Notes: generated by a model from the sequence alone, not told the origin. Counted from the first letter of the stretch, positions 16,321 through 25,247 are shown. The stretch: DNA of 64,000 bases from Poindextera sp035604135 (GCA_035604135.1 DATNJB010000028.1:1-64000); one strand, 5' to 3'. Program-made: numbers and translations.

Positions 16321-16778
16321 TGGCCGCCCCGCCGCTCCGTTTTGGCGCGCCGGAGCCAGGTCTCGACTACCGCGAGCGCCCGGCTGCGTATGGTTTGCTG
16401 GAGGGGGAAGGGCGGCTCGCCCTGGTCTACGTCACGCTCTCGGATCGACCGCCATTCTACGACCTGCCCGGCGGCGGGATCGATCCGGGCGAGAGTGAAG
16501 AACAGGCGCTCAGGCGCGAGTTTGGCGAAGAAACGGGTCTCCTCGTCCGGGCCGGCCGGCGGGTCGCCGCGGCCGAGCAGTATATGATCAGCGCTCACCG
16601 CGAGCCGTTCCTCAGCCAGGGCGGCTTCTTCGAGGCGATGCTCGAGGGAGAGCGTCTGGAGCTGAAGATCGAGCATGATCATGAGCTGGTCTGGGCGACG
16701 CCCGCCGAGGCGCTCGTCAAGCTCCGCCACGACAGCCACGCCTGGGCGGTCACCGCCTGGCTCCGAAGCCGAGGCTAG
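16320..16778 (+). CDS. NUDIX hydrolase
   Basis: 152 residues. The Nudix box is complete at residues 52-74 (G52 x5 E58 x7 R66 E67 x2 E70 E71 x G73), so pyrophosphohydrolase activity on a nucleoside diphosphate derivative is expected; the substrate cannot be read from sequence. GTG 16320 shares its G with the stop of the nuclease gene, so translation is probably coupled. The gene ends in CTAG, which is also the stop of the convergent glycosyltransferase gene. Confidence 0.9.
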   Translation: MAAPPLRFGAPEPGLDYRERPAAYGLLEGEGRLALVYVTLSDRPPFYDLPGGGIDPGESEEQALRREFGEETGLLVRAGRRVAAAEQYMISAHREPFLSQGGFFEAMLEGERLELKIEHDHELVWATPAEALVKLRHDSHAWAVTAWLRSRG

Positions 16779-17563
16779 CGGCCGGTGAGGTCGGCCAGCG
16801 CTGGGCCGATCAGGCTCCAGGGTTCGATGAAGTAGCGGGAGAAGAGCCGCCTGGGCTCGGCGGCGAAGCGGAACAGCCACTCGATCCCCAGCCGCCCGCT
16901 CCAGCGCGGCGGCGCCGGCGTCACCCCGGCCTCGTAGTCGAACGCAGCCCCGACGGTGAAGATCACGCAGGGCGGAAGCCGGTCGCGAAAGCGCGCGACC
17001 CAGCGTTCCTGCCGCGGCATGCCCATGCCGACCAGAAGGACGTCCGGCCGGAAGGCCGCAATCTCACCCACCACCGCTGCGGTCTCGGCGTCGTCGTCCA
17101 TGTCGAAGAAGCCGTGCCGCTGCCCGATCTCAACCCCCGGCCAACGGACACCCAGCGCCTCGGCCGCCCGCTCGCCGACGCCGGGCGCGCAACCCAGGTG
17201 AAAGACGCGCCAGCCGCCCGCTTGGGCCGCGCACCAGAAGCGCTCGCGCCAGTCGAGGTAGGTCGCCCGGCAGCCGCCGTCGATCGGCCGGCCCAACAGC
17301 CGCCCCCAGGCGATCAGCGGCCGGGAGTCGGCTTCGACCAGGTCGGCGCTCGCATAGAAGGCCGCCATCTCCGGGTCGCGCCGCAGCCAGTAGAGGCTAT
17401 GCAGATTGTGGTTGGCGATCACCGCCGGCGCGTGAGAGCGGACGCACGCCTCGGTGAAGGCGATCACCGCGTCGGGCGTCACCGCGTCGACCTCGCCGCC
17501 CAGCAGGCGCACGCGCGGCCGCTCCATCGACGGCTTTGGGCTCAGCTCCATGCCGCCAGACAT
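16775..17563 (-). CDS. WecG/TagA/CpsF family glycosyltransferase
   Basis: 262 residues. The family core is obvious: ANHNLHSLYWLRRDPEM, ADLVEADSRPLIAWGRLLG, RVFHLGCAPGVGERAA, VLLVGMGMPRQERW and TVGAAFDYEAG. These enzymes transfer N-acetylmannosaminuronic acid or a related sugar onto a lipid-linked intermediate for exopolysaccharide or cell-surface glycan. Here it is isolated from other glycan genes. ATG 17563 is used; an ATG four codons later is an alternative. Membrane association through the C-terminal basic/aromatic tail is likely. Confidence 0.88.
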   Translation of the reverse strand: MSGGMELSPKPSMERPRVRLLGGEVDAVTPDAVIAFTEACVRSHAPAVIANHNLHSLYWLRRDPEMAAFYASADLVEADSRPLIAWGRLLGRPIDGGCRATYLDWRERFWCAAQAGGWRVFHLGCAPGVGERAAEALGVRWPGVEIGQRHGFFDMDDDAETAAVVGEIAAFRPDVLLVGMGMPRQERWVARFRDRLPPCVIFTVGAAFDYEAGVTPAPPRWSGRLGIEWLFRFAAEPRRLFSRYFIEPWSLIGPALADLTGR

Positions 17564-17692
17564 CGCAGAACACGCTTAAGCGCGGGCTAACCGCGCGCGC
17601 GACGCAACGTGAAGGTTGCCGTTCCGCCTTGATTGCGGTTCCTGTCGGGTATCGGTCACTTCAACGGCGCTACACGCGGCCAAAACCGGACC

Positions 17693-18808
17693 ATGGACAG
17701 CCCCGCCGACTTCACCATCACCCAGACCGACGCCGGGCCGACCGCGGTCATGACGGGCGACTGGACCGCCGTCGAGATGGGCTCGGCCGCGGATCGCCTG
17801 AACGAGGCCTTGCAAGGCGTGACGTCGGCGCAGCTGGACCTGAGCGGCATCGGCCGGTGCGACACTGCCGGCGCCTTCGCCATCCTGCGCGCGGTCGAGG
17901 GGCGGGTGCCGCACGAGGCGATTCACGCGCCCCGCCGCACGGCGCGGCTCTTGGAGCTGGTCGCCCGCGCGCTGACCGCGGCGCCGGTGCCGGAGGTGCG
18001 CAACCAACCGCTCACCGACCTGCTCGAGCGATTGGGTCGTGGGCTGGTCGGCGTCGGCGTCGAGGCCTACGAGACGATGGCTTTCACCGGGCACCTCTTG
18101 ATCGTGATCGCGCGCACCATGGCCTTTCCGCGCCGGATGCGCTGGGCGCCGACCTTCAACATCGCCGAGCGTGCCGGGCTCGACGCCATCCCGATCGTGA
18201 TCGTCACCACCTTCTTCATCGGGGCGGTGATCGGCTTCCTGGGCGCCACCGAACTCGCCCAGTTCGGCGCGCAGGTGTTCTCGGTCGAGCTGATCGGCAT
18301 CGGCGTGCTGCGCGAGTTCGCCATCGTCATCACTGCCGTGCTGCTGGCCGGCCGTTCCGCCTCGAGCTTCGCCGCCGAGATCGGCGCGATGAAGATGAAG
18401 CAGGAGATCGACGCCATGCGCATCATGGGGGCCGATCCGTTCGAAGCGCTGGTGCTGCCGCGGTTCATCGGCCTGCTGATCACGATCCCGTTGCTCACGT
18501 TCGTGGCGATGTTGGCCGGCATCGCGGGCGGTCTGCTGGTCAGCTGGTGGGTGGAGGACATCAGCCCGACATTCTTCCTGCAGCGGATCGTCGATAACGT
18601 CGGTGTGGTGAACTTCTGGGTGGGTATGAGCAAGGCGCCGGTCATGGCGCTGGTCATCGCCGGCATCGGCTGCCGTCAGGGCATGGAGGTGGGGGGCGAC
18701 GTGGACTCGCTCGGACGGCGCGTGACGGCGGCGGTCGTGCACGCCATCTTCGCGATCATCATGATCGATGCAGTCTTCGCCCTCATCTACATGAAGCTGA
18801 ACATATGA
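17693..18808 (+). CDS. mlaE: MlaE-type lipid ABC transporter permease with STAS domain
   Basis: 371 residues. Residues 1-95 form a STAS-like domain (LDLSGIGRCDTAGAFAIL). Residues from about 130 form the MlaE permease with several membrane helices and the landmarks FIGAVIGFLGA, GVLREFAIVITAVLLAGR, GAMKMKQEIDAMRIMG and a GLLITIPLLTF helix. It works with MlaF and MlaD to move phospholipids between outer and inner membrane. Start at ATG 17693; the stop overlaps the mlaF ATG (ATGA). MlaB function is supplied here by the fused STAS domain. Confidence 0.92.
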   Translation: MDSPADFTITQTDAGPTAVMTGDWTAVEMGSAADRLNEALQGVTSAQLDLSGIGRCDTAGAFAILRAVEGRVPHEAIHAPRRTARLLELVARALTAAPVPEVRNQPLTDLLERLGRGLVGVGVEAYETMAFTGHLLIVIARTMAFPRRMRWAPTFNIAERAGLDAIPIVIVTTFFIGAVIGFLGATELAQFGAQVFSVELIGIGVLREFAIVITAVLLAGRSASSFAAEIGAMKMKQEIDAMRIMGADPFEALVLPRFIGLLITIPLLTFVAMLAGIAGGLLVSWWVEDISPTFFLQRIVDNVGVVNFWVGMSKAPVMALVIAGIGCRQGMEVGGDVDSLGRRVTAAVVHAIFAIIMIDAVFALIYMKLNI

Positions 18809-19620
18809 GCGACGCCGGCGAAGAGCACGAGGAGCTCGACGAGCACGCGCCGCCAATCGAGGTGACCGGGCTGGTCTCGCGATTCGGCGACCACGTGGTC
18901 CACGAGGGATTGAACCTTCGCGTCCGGCGCGGCGAGGTGCTGGGCGTCGTCGGTGGCTCGGGCGCGGGCAAGAGCGTGCTGCTCAACACCTTGATCGGCC
19001 TGAAGGTGCCGCAGGCGGGCGTCGTGAAGATCTTCGGCCAGGACCTGGATCGCGCCTCGACCGCCAAGTGGGATGCGATCGAGCGCAGCTGGGGCGTCTT
19101 GTTCCAGCAGGGCGCGCTGTTCTCGAACTTGACCGTCAAGGAGAACGTGGCGGCCCCCATGCAGGAGCATACGCGGCTGTCGCCCAAGCTGATATCCGAG
19201 CTCGCGGAGCTGAAGATCGCGCTGGCCGGACTGCCGCCGGAAGCCGGCGCGCTGAAGCCCGCAGAGCTGTCCGGCGGGATGATCAAGCGGGCCGGGCTGG
19301 CGCGCGCGCTGGCGCTCGATCCGCAGCTGCTCTTCCTCGACGAGCCGACCTCTGGGCTCGATCCGATCGGCGCCGCGGCGTTCGACGAGCTGATCGGCGA
19401 CCTGTCGGCCAGCTTGCACCTGACCGTCTTCATGATCACCCACGACCTCGATAGCCTGTACGCGATTTGCGACCGCGTCGCGGTGCTCGCTGACAAGAAG
19501 GTCATCGCCGTCGGCACGATTGCTCAGCTGCAAAAGCTGGATCACCCCTGGATCAAGCAGTACTTCCTCGGTCCGAGGGGGCGGGCGGCGGCCGCCTACG
19601 AAGGCAGGGAGCACGCCTGA
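18805..19620 (+). CDS. mlaF: MlaF-type ABC transporter ATPase
   Basis: 271 residues. Walker A GGSGAGKS at residues 50-57, Q-loop FQQGALF, signature LSGGMIKRAGLARAL, Walker B LLFLDEPTSGLDP and switch THDLDS are all intact. The AELSGGM sequence and the NLTVKENVAAP segment are typical of the Mla/MCE ATPases. An acidic N-terminal extension precedes the ABC domain. It shares overlapping codons with both neighbours, as expected for subunits of one complex at the inner membrane. Confidence 0.93.
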   Translation: MSDAGEEHEELDEHAPPIEVTGLVSRFGDHVVHEGLNLRVRRGEVLGVVGGSGAGKSVLLNTLIGLKVPQAGVVKIFGQDLDRASTAKWDAIERSWGVLFQQGALFSNLTVKENVAAPMQEHTRLSPKLISELAELKIALAGLPPEAGALKPAELSGGMIKRAGLARALALDPQLLFLDEPTSGLDPIGAAAFDELIGDLSASLHLTVFMITHDLDSLYAICDRVAVLADKKVIAVGTIAQLQKLDHPWIKQYFLGPRGRAAAAYEGREHA

Positions 19621-20558
19621 TGGAGCGGAACGCCAACTACGCCCTGGTCGGCTTCGCCTCGCTGATGATCTTCGTCGGCATGGTGGCGTTCGTCGTCTGG
19701 CTGGCGCGAATCTCGTTCGCGCAGCAGTACGACGTCTACGATGTGGTGTTCCAAGGGCCGGTCGATGGTCTGTCCAAGGGCAGCGAGGTGCACTTCAATG
19801 GGATCAAGGTCGGCGACATCGTCGACATCGGGCTGGTCAAGGACAATCCGACCCAGGTTGACGCCCGCGTGCGGGTGACCAGCGACGTGCCGATCCGCGA
19901 TGACAGCGTCGCCACCGCCGAGCCAGAGGGGATCACGGGCGTGAGCTATATCCAGATCACACCGGGCACGCCTAGCAGGCCTCTGCTCAAGACATTGGCC
20001 CACGAAGGGAAGTACCCGATCATCCACGGTCAACCGGGGGCGCTCTCGGCCCTGCTGGCGGGCGGAGGCACGGTGCTGACGTCCGCGGCTGAGGCGCTGA
20101 GCCGGGTCAACCGCATCCTGTCGGACCAGAACATCCAGAACTTCTCGACCACGCTGGGCGACGTCAAATCGGTAGCGGACGAGGCGCGGAAGGAGAAACA
20201 GCTCTTCGCGGACCTCGACAAGTCCATCAAAGACATCGACACCGCCTCAGCCTCAATCAAGCAGCTCAGCGACAACGCAAACGGTCTCATGACCGGCGAT
20301 GGCAAGACCGCTGTGCACAACATCGCTGACGCCGCCGCGGAGCTTAAGGGCGCAACGACCGATGCGCGCAAAATGCTCGACAAGTTACAAGGGCCAACCA
20401 CCGACTTCGCCAACAACGGCCTGCCTCAACTCACAGCCGCCGTCGCCAGCCTCAGGGAGACGGCCGACTCGCTCAACCGGCTCTCGAACGAGTTGGAGCA
20501 GAGCCCGCAGGGGGTCCTGAGCAAGGGCCCGGACAAGGAAGTGCAGGTGAAGCCGTGA
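19620..20558 (+). CDS. mlaD: MlaD-type MCE-domain substrate-binding protein
   Basis: 312 residues. One N-terminal membrane helix (about residues 8-31, ALVGFASLMIFVGMVAFVVW) anchors it in the inner membrane. The MCE domain follows (about 38-115) with FQGPVDGLSKGSEVHFNGIK and EGITGVSYIQI. The C-terminal half is a long polar helical region with repeated Asp/Ala/Lys heptads, longer than E. coli MlaD and like alphaproteobacterial versions that may bridge the periplasm. Its ATG shares one base with the mlaF stop. Confidence 0.92.
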   Translation: MERNANYALVGFASLMIFVGMVAFVVWLARISFAQQYDVYDVVFQGPVDGLSKGSEVHFNGIKVGDIVDIGLVKDNPTQVDARVRVTSDVPIRDDSVATAEPEGITGVSYIQITPGTPSRPLLKTLAHEGKYPIIHGQPGALSALLAGGGTVLTSAAEALSRVNRILSDQNIQNFSTTLGDVKSVADEARKEKQLFADLDKSIKDIDTASASIKQLSDNANGLMTGDGKTAVHNIADAAAELKGATTDARKMLDKLQGPTTDFANNGLPQLTAAVASLRETADSLNRLSNELEQSPQGVLSKGPDKEVQVKP

Positions 20559-21187
20559 CCGGAAGCCTTCGCGTCGCGCTCTGCGCCGTCCTGGCGCTCG
20601 GGCTCTCCGCCTGCGTCTCCCTGTTTCCGAAGGCGCAGGAGGCTCAGCTCTACAGTTTCACCGCTGCCGCGCCGCCGGCCGGGGCCGCCGCCGACCTCGC
20701 CCGCGTCTTCGACGTGGAGCGCCTTCCCACCACCTTCGCCCGCGAGGCGGACGGGAGCCAGATCCTCACCATCGACGGCGACCAAGCGGCCTACATCGCC
20801 GCGGCTCGCTGGGATGCACCCGCCTCCCAGCTGTTCGACGAGGCCGAGACGGCGGCGTTCGACTCTTCGAGCGGGCCAGCCCGCCTGCTGGGCGCTGGCG
20901 ATGTTGCCGCTGCGACGGTCAGCCTGCGGCTCGATGTGAGGACCTTCGAGGCGCGCTATCTCGCAGGCCCAAAGGTCGCGCCGACGGTGTTCGTCACCGT
21001 GCATGCCCTGCTAGTCGGCACCGTCGACCGTAAGGTAATCGCCGAAGAAGTGTTCGAGAGCCAGCAAGCGGCCGCGGACAACCGCGTCGGCCCGATCGTC
21101 GACGCCTTCGGCGCGGCGACCAGCGATGTTCTGGCCCACATTGTCGACTGGACGGGCCGCGAGGGGGCCGCAGCGAAAGCTAGCTAG
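20555..21187 (+). CDS. ABC-type transport auxiliary lipoprotein (PqiC-like)
   Basis: 210 residues. The signal sequence ends in a lipobox (LGLSACVS) with Cys20 as the lipidation site. The body matches the MCE-associated auxiliary lipoprotein family, with LARVFDVERLPTTFA near the start and a RWDAPASQLFDEAE segment. It is likely anchored in the outer membrane as partner of the MlaD-like protein. GTG 20555 overlaps the mlaD stop. No MlaC or MlaA gene is nearby, so this operon uses the lipoprotein-type outer-membrane partner. Confidence 0.85.
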   Translation: MTGSLRVALCAVLALGLSACVSLFPKAQEAQLYSFTAAAPPAGAAADLARVFDVERLPTTFAREADGSQILTIDGDQAAYIAAARWDAPASQLFDEAETAAFDSSSGPARLLGAGDVAAATVSLRLDVRTFEARYLAGPKVAPTVFVTVHALLVGTVDRKVIAEEVFESQQAAADNRVGPIVDAFGAATSDVLAHIVDWTGREGAAAKAS

Positions 21188-21819
21188 CGGGCCAACGCCG
21201 CCGCTTCGCGCGCCAGGCGGGTGATCGCGGCCCAGTCGCCGGCGCGGATCGCCGCGGGCGGGGCGACCCAGGCGCCGCCCACGCAGAGCACGTTGGGCAG
21301 CGCAAGATAGGCCGGCGCATTCCGTGCGTTCAGCCCGCCAGTCGGACAGAAGCGCGCCATCGCGAACGGGCCCGCGAACGCCGCCAGCACGGACGCGCCG
21401 CCGGCGGCTTCGGCGGGAAAGAACTTGAAGCGGGTCAGACCCGCATCCAGCCCGCGCATCAGCTCGCTGGCCGTGGCGACGCCCGGCAGCAGCGGAACCG
21501 TGCAATCGAGAAGCGCTGCGAGCAGGTCCTTGGTCAGGCCCGGTGTCACGATGAAGCGCGCGCCGGCGTCCAGCGCACGGGCGAGATCGTCGCGGTTCAG
21601 GACGGTGCCCGCTCCCACCACGACCTCGGGGACCTCGGCCGCGATGCTGGCGATCGCCGCGAGAGCCGCGGGCGTGCGAAGGGTGACCTCCATCACGTCG
21701 AGACCGCCCTGAGCCAGCGCCCGGGCCAACGGGACGGCGTGTTCGGCATTCTCGATGGTCAGGATGGGGATCACCGGCCGCCGCCCCATCAGGGCGTCGG
21801 CGTCGAGCGGCTCGCTCAC
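21184..21819 (-). CDS. eda: KDPG/KHG aldolase
   Basis: Cleaves 2-keto-3-deoxy-6-phosphogluconate to pyruvate and glyceraldehyde-3-phosphate in the Entner-Doudoroff pathway. The class I aldolase motifs are clear: MEVTLRTPAAL, VVGAGTVLN, GARFIVTPGL and the Schiff-base lysine in RFKFFPAEAAGG, followed by CPTGGL. GTG 21819 is chosen because it overlaps the pgl stop (GTGA), giving 211 residues. The stop codon shares CTAG with the Mla lipoprotein gene. The dehydratase gene edd is not in the window. Confidence 0.92.
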   Translation of the reverse strand: MSEPLDADALMGRRPVIPILTIENAEHAVPLARALAQGGLDVMEVTLRTPAALAAIASIAAEVPEVVVGAGTVLNRDDLARALDAGARFIVTPGLTKDLLAALLDCTVPLLPGVATASELMRGLDAGLTRFKFFPAEAAGGASVLAAFAGPFAMARFCPTGGLNARNAPAYLALPNVLCVGGAWVAPPAAIRAGDWAAITRLAREAAALAR

Positions 21820-22517
21820 GGCGCCCACCAAACCTCGACCGGCGTTTCGCTCTGCCCCAACACGGCGCGAACAGGGAGCTCGGCGATGGAGCCAGGCTCG
21901 CGCGCCTCGGCCACGACATCCAGCTTGTGCTTGCCCTCGATGAGCAGCGCGATCCAGCGCGAGCCGAGCACGGCGGGCAAGGTCATCGACAGCCGCTTGG
22001 CCGCGCCCGCCGCGCCCGGCCGCTTGACCGCGCAGACGAGCGCCGCCGCCGGGTCGGCTGCGATCCTGAGCTCCGGCGCGTGCGGGAAGAGCGAGCAGAT
22101 GTGGCCGTCGTCGCCCATGCCCAGGATCAGCACGTCGAACGGCCGCGGCATGGCCTTGAGCGCCGCGTCGACGGCGATCTCGGCGTCGCGAGCCGTGGCG
22201 TCGCTGCTCTTCAGCGGCACAAACGCCGCTGCCGCGGCTCGGTCGACGAGGAGGCGCCGACGGACCAGGCTCTCGTTGGACTCGGCGCTGGCCGGGCCGA
22301 CCCAGCGCTCGTCGGTCAACGTCACCTCGACCTGCTCCCAGGGCGCGGGCTCGGACGCGAGCGCGTCGTAGAGCGGCCCGGGCGTCGTCCCGCCTGTGGC
22401 GACCAGGCTCGCGCGGCCGCGCGCCGCGACCGCGTCGGCGAGGCGGGTGGTGATCTCCAAAGCGAGCGCCGCGCTCAGGCTCGCCATGTCGTCGAACAGT
22501 CGGTCGTCGTCGGCCAT
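21816..22517 (-). CDS. pgl: 6-phosphogluconolactonase
   Basis: Hydrolyses 6-phosphogluconolactone to 6-phosphogluconate. The 233-residue protein has the DevB-type motifs: LVATGGTTPGPLYDAL, VTLTDERWVG, SNESLVRRRL and GMGDDGHICSLFPHA. It lies 4 bases downstream of zwf on the same strand and overlaps eda, so the three probably form one transcript (zwf-pgl-eda) feeding the Entner-Doudoroff route. Confidence 0.93.
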   Translation of the reverse strand: MADDDRLFDDMASLSAALALEITTRLADAVAARGRASLVATGGTTPGPLYDALASEPAPWEQVEVTLTDERWVGPASAESNESLVRRRLLVDRAAAAAFVPLKSSDATARDAEIAVDAALKAMPRPFDVLILGMGDDGHICSLFPHAPELRIAADPAAALVCAVKRPGAAGAAKRLSMTLPAVLGSRWIALLIEGKHKLDVVAEAREPGSIAELPVRAVLGQSETPVEVWWAP

Positions 22518-22521
22518 GGCG

Positions 22522-23964
22522 CTACTCGTACCAGCTCTGCCCGTTGCGCTCGGTCAGCGCGAACGCGCCGGACGGCCCCCAGGATCCGGCGGCGTAGGCG
22601 GCGGGTTTCACCCCATAGTGCCGCCAACCTTCCTCGATGGCGTCGATCCACATCCAGGCGGCCTCCGCTTCGTCGCGGCGCACGAACAGGGTCTGGTTGT
22701 TCTTGATCGCCTCGAGGAGCAGCCGCTCGTAGGCGATCCTCCGCCGCGGCGCCTCAGCGGCGAATGCGTCGGTCAGGCTGAGGTTCAGGGCGCCGGGCCG
22801 AAGCTCCATCCCCTCGAGACTGGGGGTCTTGTTCATCAGCGAGAGCGCGATCTCCTCCTCCGGCTGCAGGCGGATGGTGAGCCGGTTGGCGATCAGGTCG
22901 TCGCCGCCGAAGATTGAGTGCGGCACGTCGCGGAACTGGATAACGATCTGCGAGCTGCGCGTGGCCATCCGCTTGCCGGTGCGCAGGTAGAAGGGCACGC
23001 CGGCCCAGCGCCAGTTGTCGACGTTGGCCTGGACGGCCACGAAGGTCTCGGTGTCGCTTGGTCCGCCGCCGGCCTCCTCGAGATAGCCCGGGACGGCGCC
23101 GCCATCGGCGACGCCGGCGCGATATTGCCCGCGCACGGTCTTGCGTTCGACCTCGCGTCCGGCGATGGCCCGCAAGCTGCGCAGCACCTTCACCTTCTCG
23201 TTGCGCACCGAGTCCGGGTCGAGGCTGGCGGGCGGCTCCATCGCCACGAGGCAGAGCAGCTGCAGCACGTGGTTCTGCACCATGTCGCGCAGCGCGCCGT
23301 AGTCGTTGTAGTAGGACCAGCGACCCTCGACTCCGACCGTCTCGCCGACGGTGATCTGCACGTGCTCGACGGAGACCTTGTTCCACAAGGGCTCGAACAG
23401 CGTGTTGGCGAACCTGAGCGCGATCAGGTTCTGCACGGCTTCCTTGCCCAGGTAGTGGTCGATGCGGAAGATCTCGCGCTCGTCGAAGGTGCGCGCCAGC
23501 GCGTCGTTGATCTCGCGGCAGCTGGCCAGGTCGCACCCGATCGGTTTCTCGACGATCACCCGGCTGTCGGCCTTGGCCAGCTCCGCCTCGCGCAAATTGG
23601 CGCTGATCGAGTCGTAGAGGCTGGGAGAGGTCGAGAGGTAGAAGATCACCTCGCGCGCGCCGGCCAGCACCTTCGCCAGGTTTCGGAACGAGGCCGGCCG
23701 CGCGGCGTCGGCGACCACGTAGCTAAGCCGCCGGCTGAACCGGTCGAAGATCTCGGGATTGAAGTAGCCCTCGGCGCGCTCGCGCACGGTCGCCTCGACG
23801 CGGGCGACGAATGCCTCGTCGGTCAGGTCCGACCGCGCGCCGCCGATGATGCGCATCTCGGGGGGCAACAGACCCTCGGCGTCGAGGAAATAAAGCGACG
23901 GATAGAGCATCCGTTGCGCCAGATCGCCGGTCGCGCCGATGATGACGATGGCTTGCACGGTCAT
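22522..23964 (-). CDS. zwf: Glucose-6-phosphate dehydrogenase
   Basis: Oxidises glucose-6-phosphate with NAD(P). 480 residues, normal length. The coenzyme fold begins IIGATGDLAQRMLYPSLY, the active site is RIDHYLGKEAVQNL with the catalytic His/Lys, and the substrate-site segments EHVQITVGETVGVEGR and FYLRTGKRM are present. First gene of a zwf-pgl-eda transcript. A long inverted repeat lies just upstream (24031-24126) and could affect its leader or the end of the preceding adh transcript. Confidence 0.95.
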   Translation of the reverse strand: MTVQAIVIIGATGDLAQRMLYPSLYFLDAEGLLPPEMRIIGGARSDLTDEAFVARVEATVRERAEGYFNPEIFDRFSRRLSYVVADAARPASFRNLAKVLAGAREVIFYLSTSPSLYDSISANLREAELAKADSRVIVEKPIGCDLASCREINDALARTFDEREIFRIDHYLGKEAVQNLIALRFANTLFEPLWNKVSVEHVQITVGETVGVEGRWSYYNDYGALRDMVQNHVLQLLCLVAMEPPASLDPDSVRNEKVKVLRSLRAIAGREVERKTVRGQYRAGVADGGAVPGYLEEAGGGPSDTETFVAVQANVDNWRWAGVPFYLRTGKRMATRSSQIVIQFRDVPHSIFGGDDLIANRLTIRLQPEEEIALSLMNKTPSLEGMELRPGALNLSLTDAFAAEAPRRRIAYERLLLEAIKNNQTLFVRRDEAEAAWMWIDAIEEGWRHYGVKPAAYAAGSWGPSGAFALTERNGQSWYE

Positions 23965-24030
23965 GCTGACGAGGTCCTACCCGATCAGGGCGTCACCTTA
24001 CCAGCGCGGCAACGCGGCGAAGCCGCTTTC

Positions 24031-24126
24031 GACCGCCAAGGACGCCAAGGACGCCAAGAGACCGAGACAGGCCGCTGCGCTGCGCCCAACCGCTGAACCT
24101 TGGCGAACTTGGCGTTCTTGGCGGTC
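24031..24126. repeat. Long hairpin with 28-bp arms made of 9-nt units
   Basis: Left arm 24031-24058 and right arm 24099-24126 are complementary at 25 of 28 positions, separated by a 40-nt loop. The left arm begins GACCGCCAAG and then repeats GACGCCAAG twice; the right arm carries the same 9-nt periodicity with the changes AACGCCAAG and TTCGCCAAG. It lies in the 197 bp between the 5' end of zwf and the 3' end of adh. A related element is at 39791-39871. Confidence 0.8.
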
Positions 24127-24161
24127 AGATAGGACGGCGCCGCTGGCGCGGCGCTGCTGTT

Positions 24162-25247
24162 CTAGGCGTCAAAGACGATGACCGAGCGGGCGATCTGGCC
24201 CGTCTTCATCTCCTCGAAGGCGTCGTTGACCTCCTCGAGCTTCACCCGGCGCGAGATCATGTCGTCCAGCTTCAGCTTGCCCGACATGTAGAAGTCGACG
24301 AAGCGCGGCATGTCGACCGGGAAGCGGTTTGAGCCCATCAGCGAGCCCTGGATGCGCTTTTCGCCCAGGAAGGCCGCGCCCATCAGCGTCACGGTCTGGC
24401 CCAGCGGGATCATCCCGATGATGTTGGCCGTGCCGCCACGGCGGATCATGTTGAACGCCTGCTCGGCGGTCTTGCCCAGACCGATGGCTTCGAAGGCGTG
24501 GTGCACGCCGCCGCCGGTCAGCTCCATCACCTTCGCCACCGGGTCTTCCTTGCTGGCGTCGATGAAGTCGGTCGCCCCGAAGTTGCGCGACATGTTGTCC
24601 TTGGACGACGAAGTGTCGATGGCGATGATCCGGCCGGCGCCGGCGATCGCCGCGCCGTTCACCGCGGACAGGCCGACGCCGCCGCAGCCGATAACGGCCA
24701 CGGTCTCGCCCGGGCGAACGTGGCTGGTATGGATCACCGCGCCGACGCCGGTCGTGACTCCGCAGCCGATCAGCGCTGCGCGGTCGAGCGGCATGTCTTT
24801 GCGGATCGCTGTGCAGGCATGTTCATGGATCAGCATCTGCTCGGCGAAGGCCGAGAGGTTCAGGTACTGGTTCATCGGACCGCTGGTGGACGTGATGCGT
24901 GGCTCCTCGCCCTGGTCGCGGCGCGTGTCCGGGCTCTGGCAGAGCGACATGTGGCCGCTCAGGCAATATTCGCAGTGGCCGCAGAAGGCCGAGAGGCAGG
25001 TGATGACGTGGTCGCCCACCTTCACCGTGCGCACTTCCGAGCCCACCTGCTCGACGACGCCGGCGGCTTCGTGTCCGAGCACAGCCGGCAGCGGGTAGGG
25101 GTATTTGCCCTCCATGAAGTGCAGGTCCGAGTGGCAGACTCCGCAGGCGGCGGTGCGGATGAGCACCTCGTGCGGTCCGGGCTTGCCGATCTGGACGTCC
25201 TCGATCACGAGCGGCTTGTTCACTTCCCGCAGTACGGCGGCTTTCAT
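24162..25247 (-). CDS. Zinc-dependent alcohol dehydrogenase
   Basis: 361 residues of the medium-chain dehydrogenase family. The catalytic zinc site includes Cys38 in CGVCHSDLHF and GHEAAGVVEQVG (His59). The structural zinc cysteines are in CGHCEYCLSGHMSLC. The NAD-binding motif is AVIGCGGVGLSAV. It resembles the class III-like/AdhD-type enzymes that use thiol adducts or primary alcohols, but the substrate cannot be assigned. Start at ATG 25247, giving the standard MKAAVLREVNKPL beginning after a GGACG spacer. Monocistronic as far as seen. Confidence 0.9.
   Translation of the reverse strand: MKAAVLREVNKPLVIEDVQIGKPGPHEVLIRTAACGVCHSDLHFMEGKYPYPLPAVLGHEAAGVVEQVGSEVRTVKVGDHVITCLSAFCGHCEYCLSGHMSLCQSPDTRRDQGEEPRITSTSGPMNQYLNLSAFAEQMLIHEHACTAIRKDMPLDRAALIGCGVTTGVGAVIHTSHVRPGETVAVIGCGGVGLSAVNGAAIAGAGRIIAIDTSSSKDNMSRNFGATDFIDASKEDPVAKVMELTGGGVHHAFEAIGLGKTAEQAFNMIRRGGTANIIGMIPLGQTVTLMGAAFLGEKRIQGSLMGSNRFPVDMPRFVDFYMSGKLKLDDMISRRVKLEEVNDAFEEMKTGQIARSVIVFDA

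Noticed and set aside
22522..23964. Reading zwf region on the plus strand as a 392-residue protein
   Set aside because: Only the minus strand shows enzyme motifs; the plus frame is a shadow.
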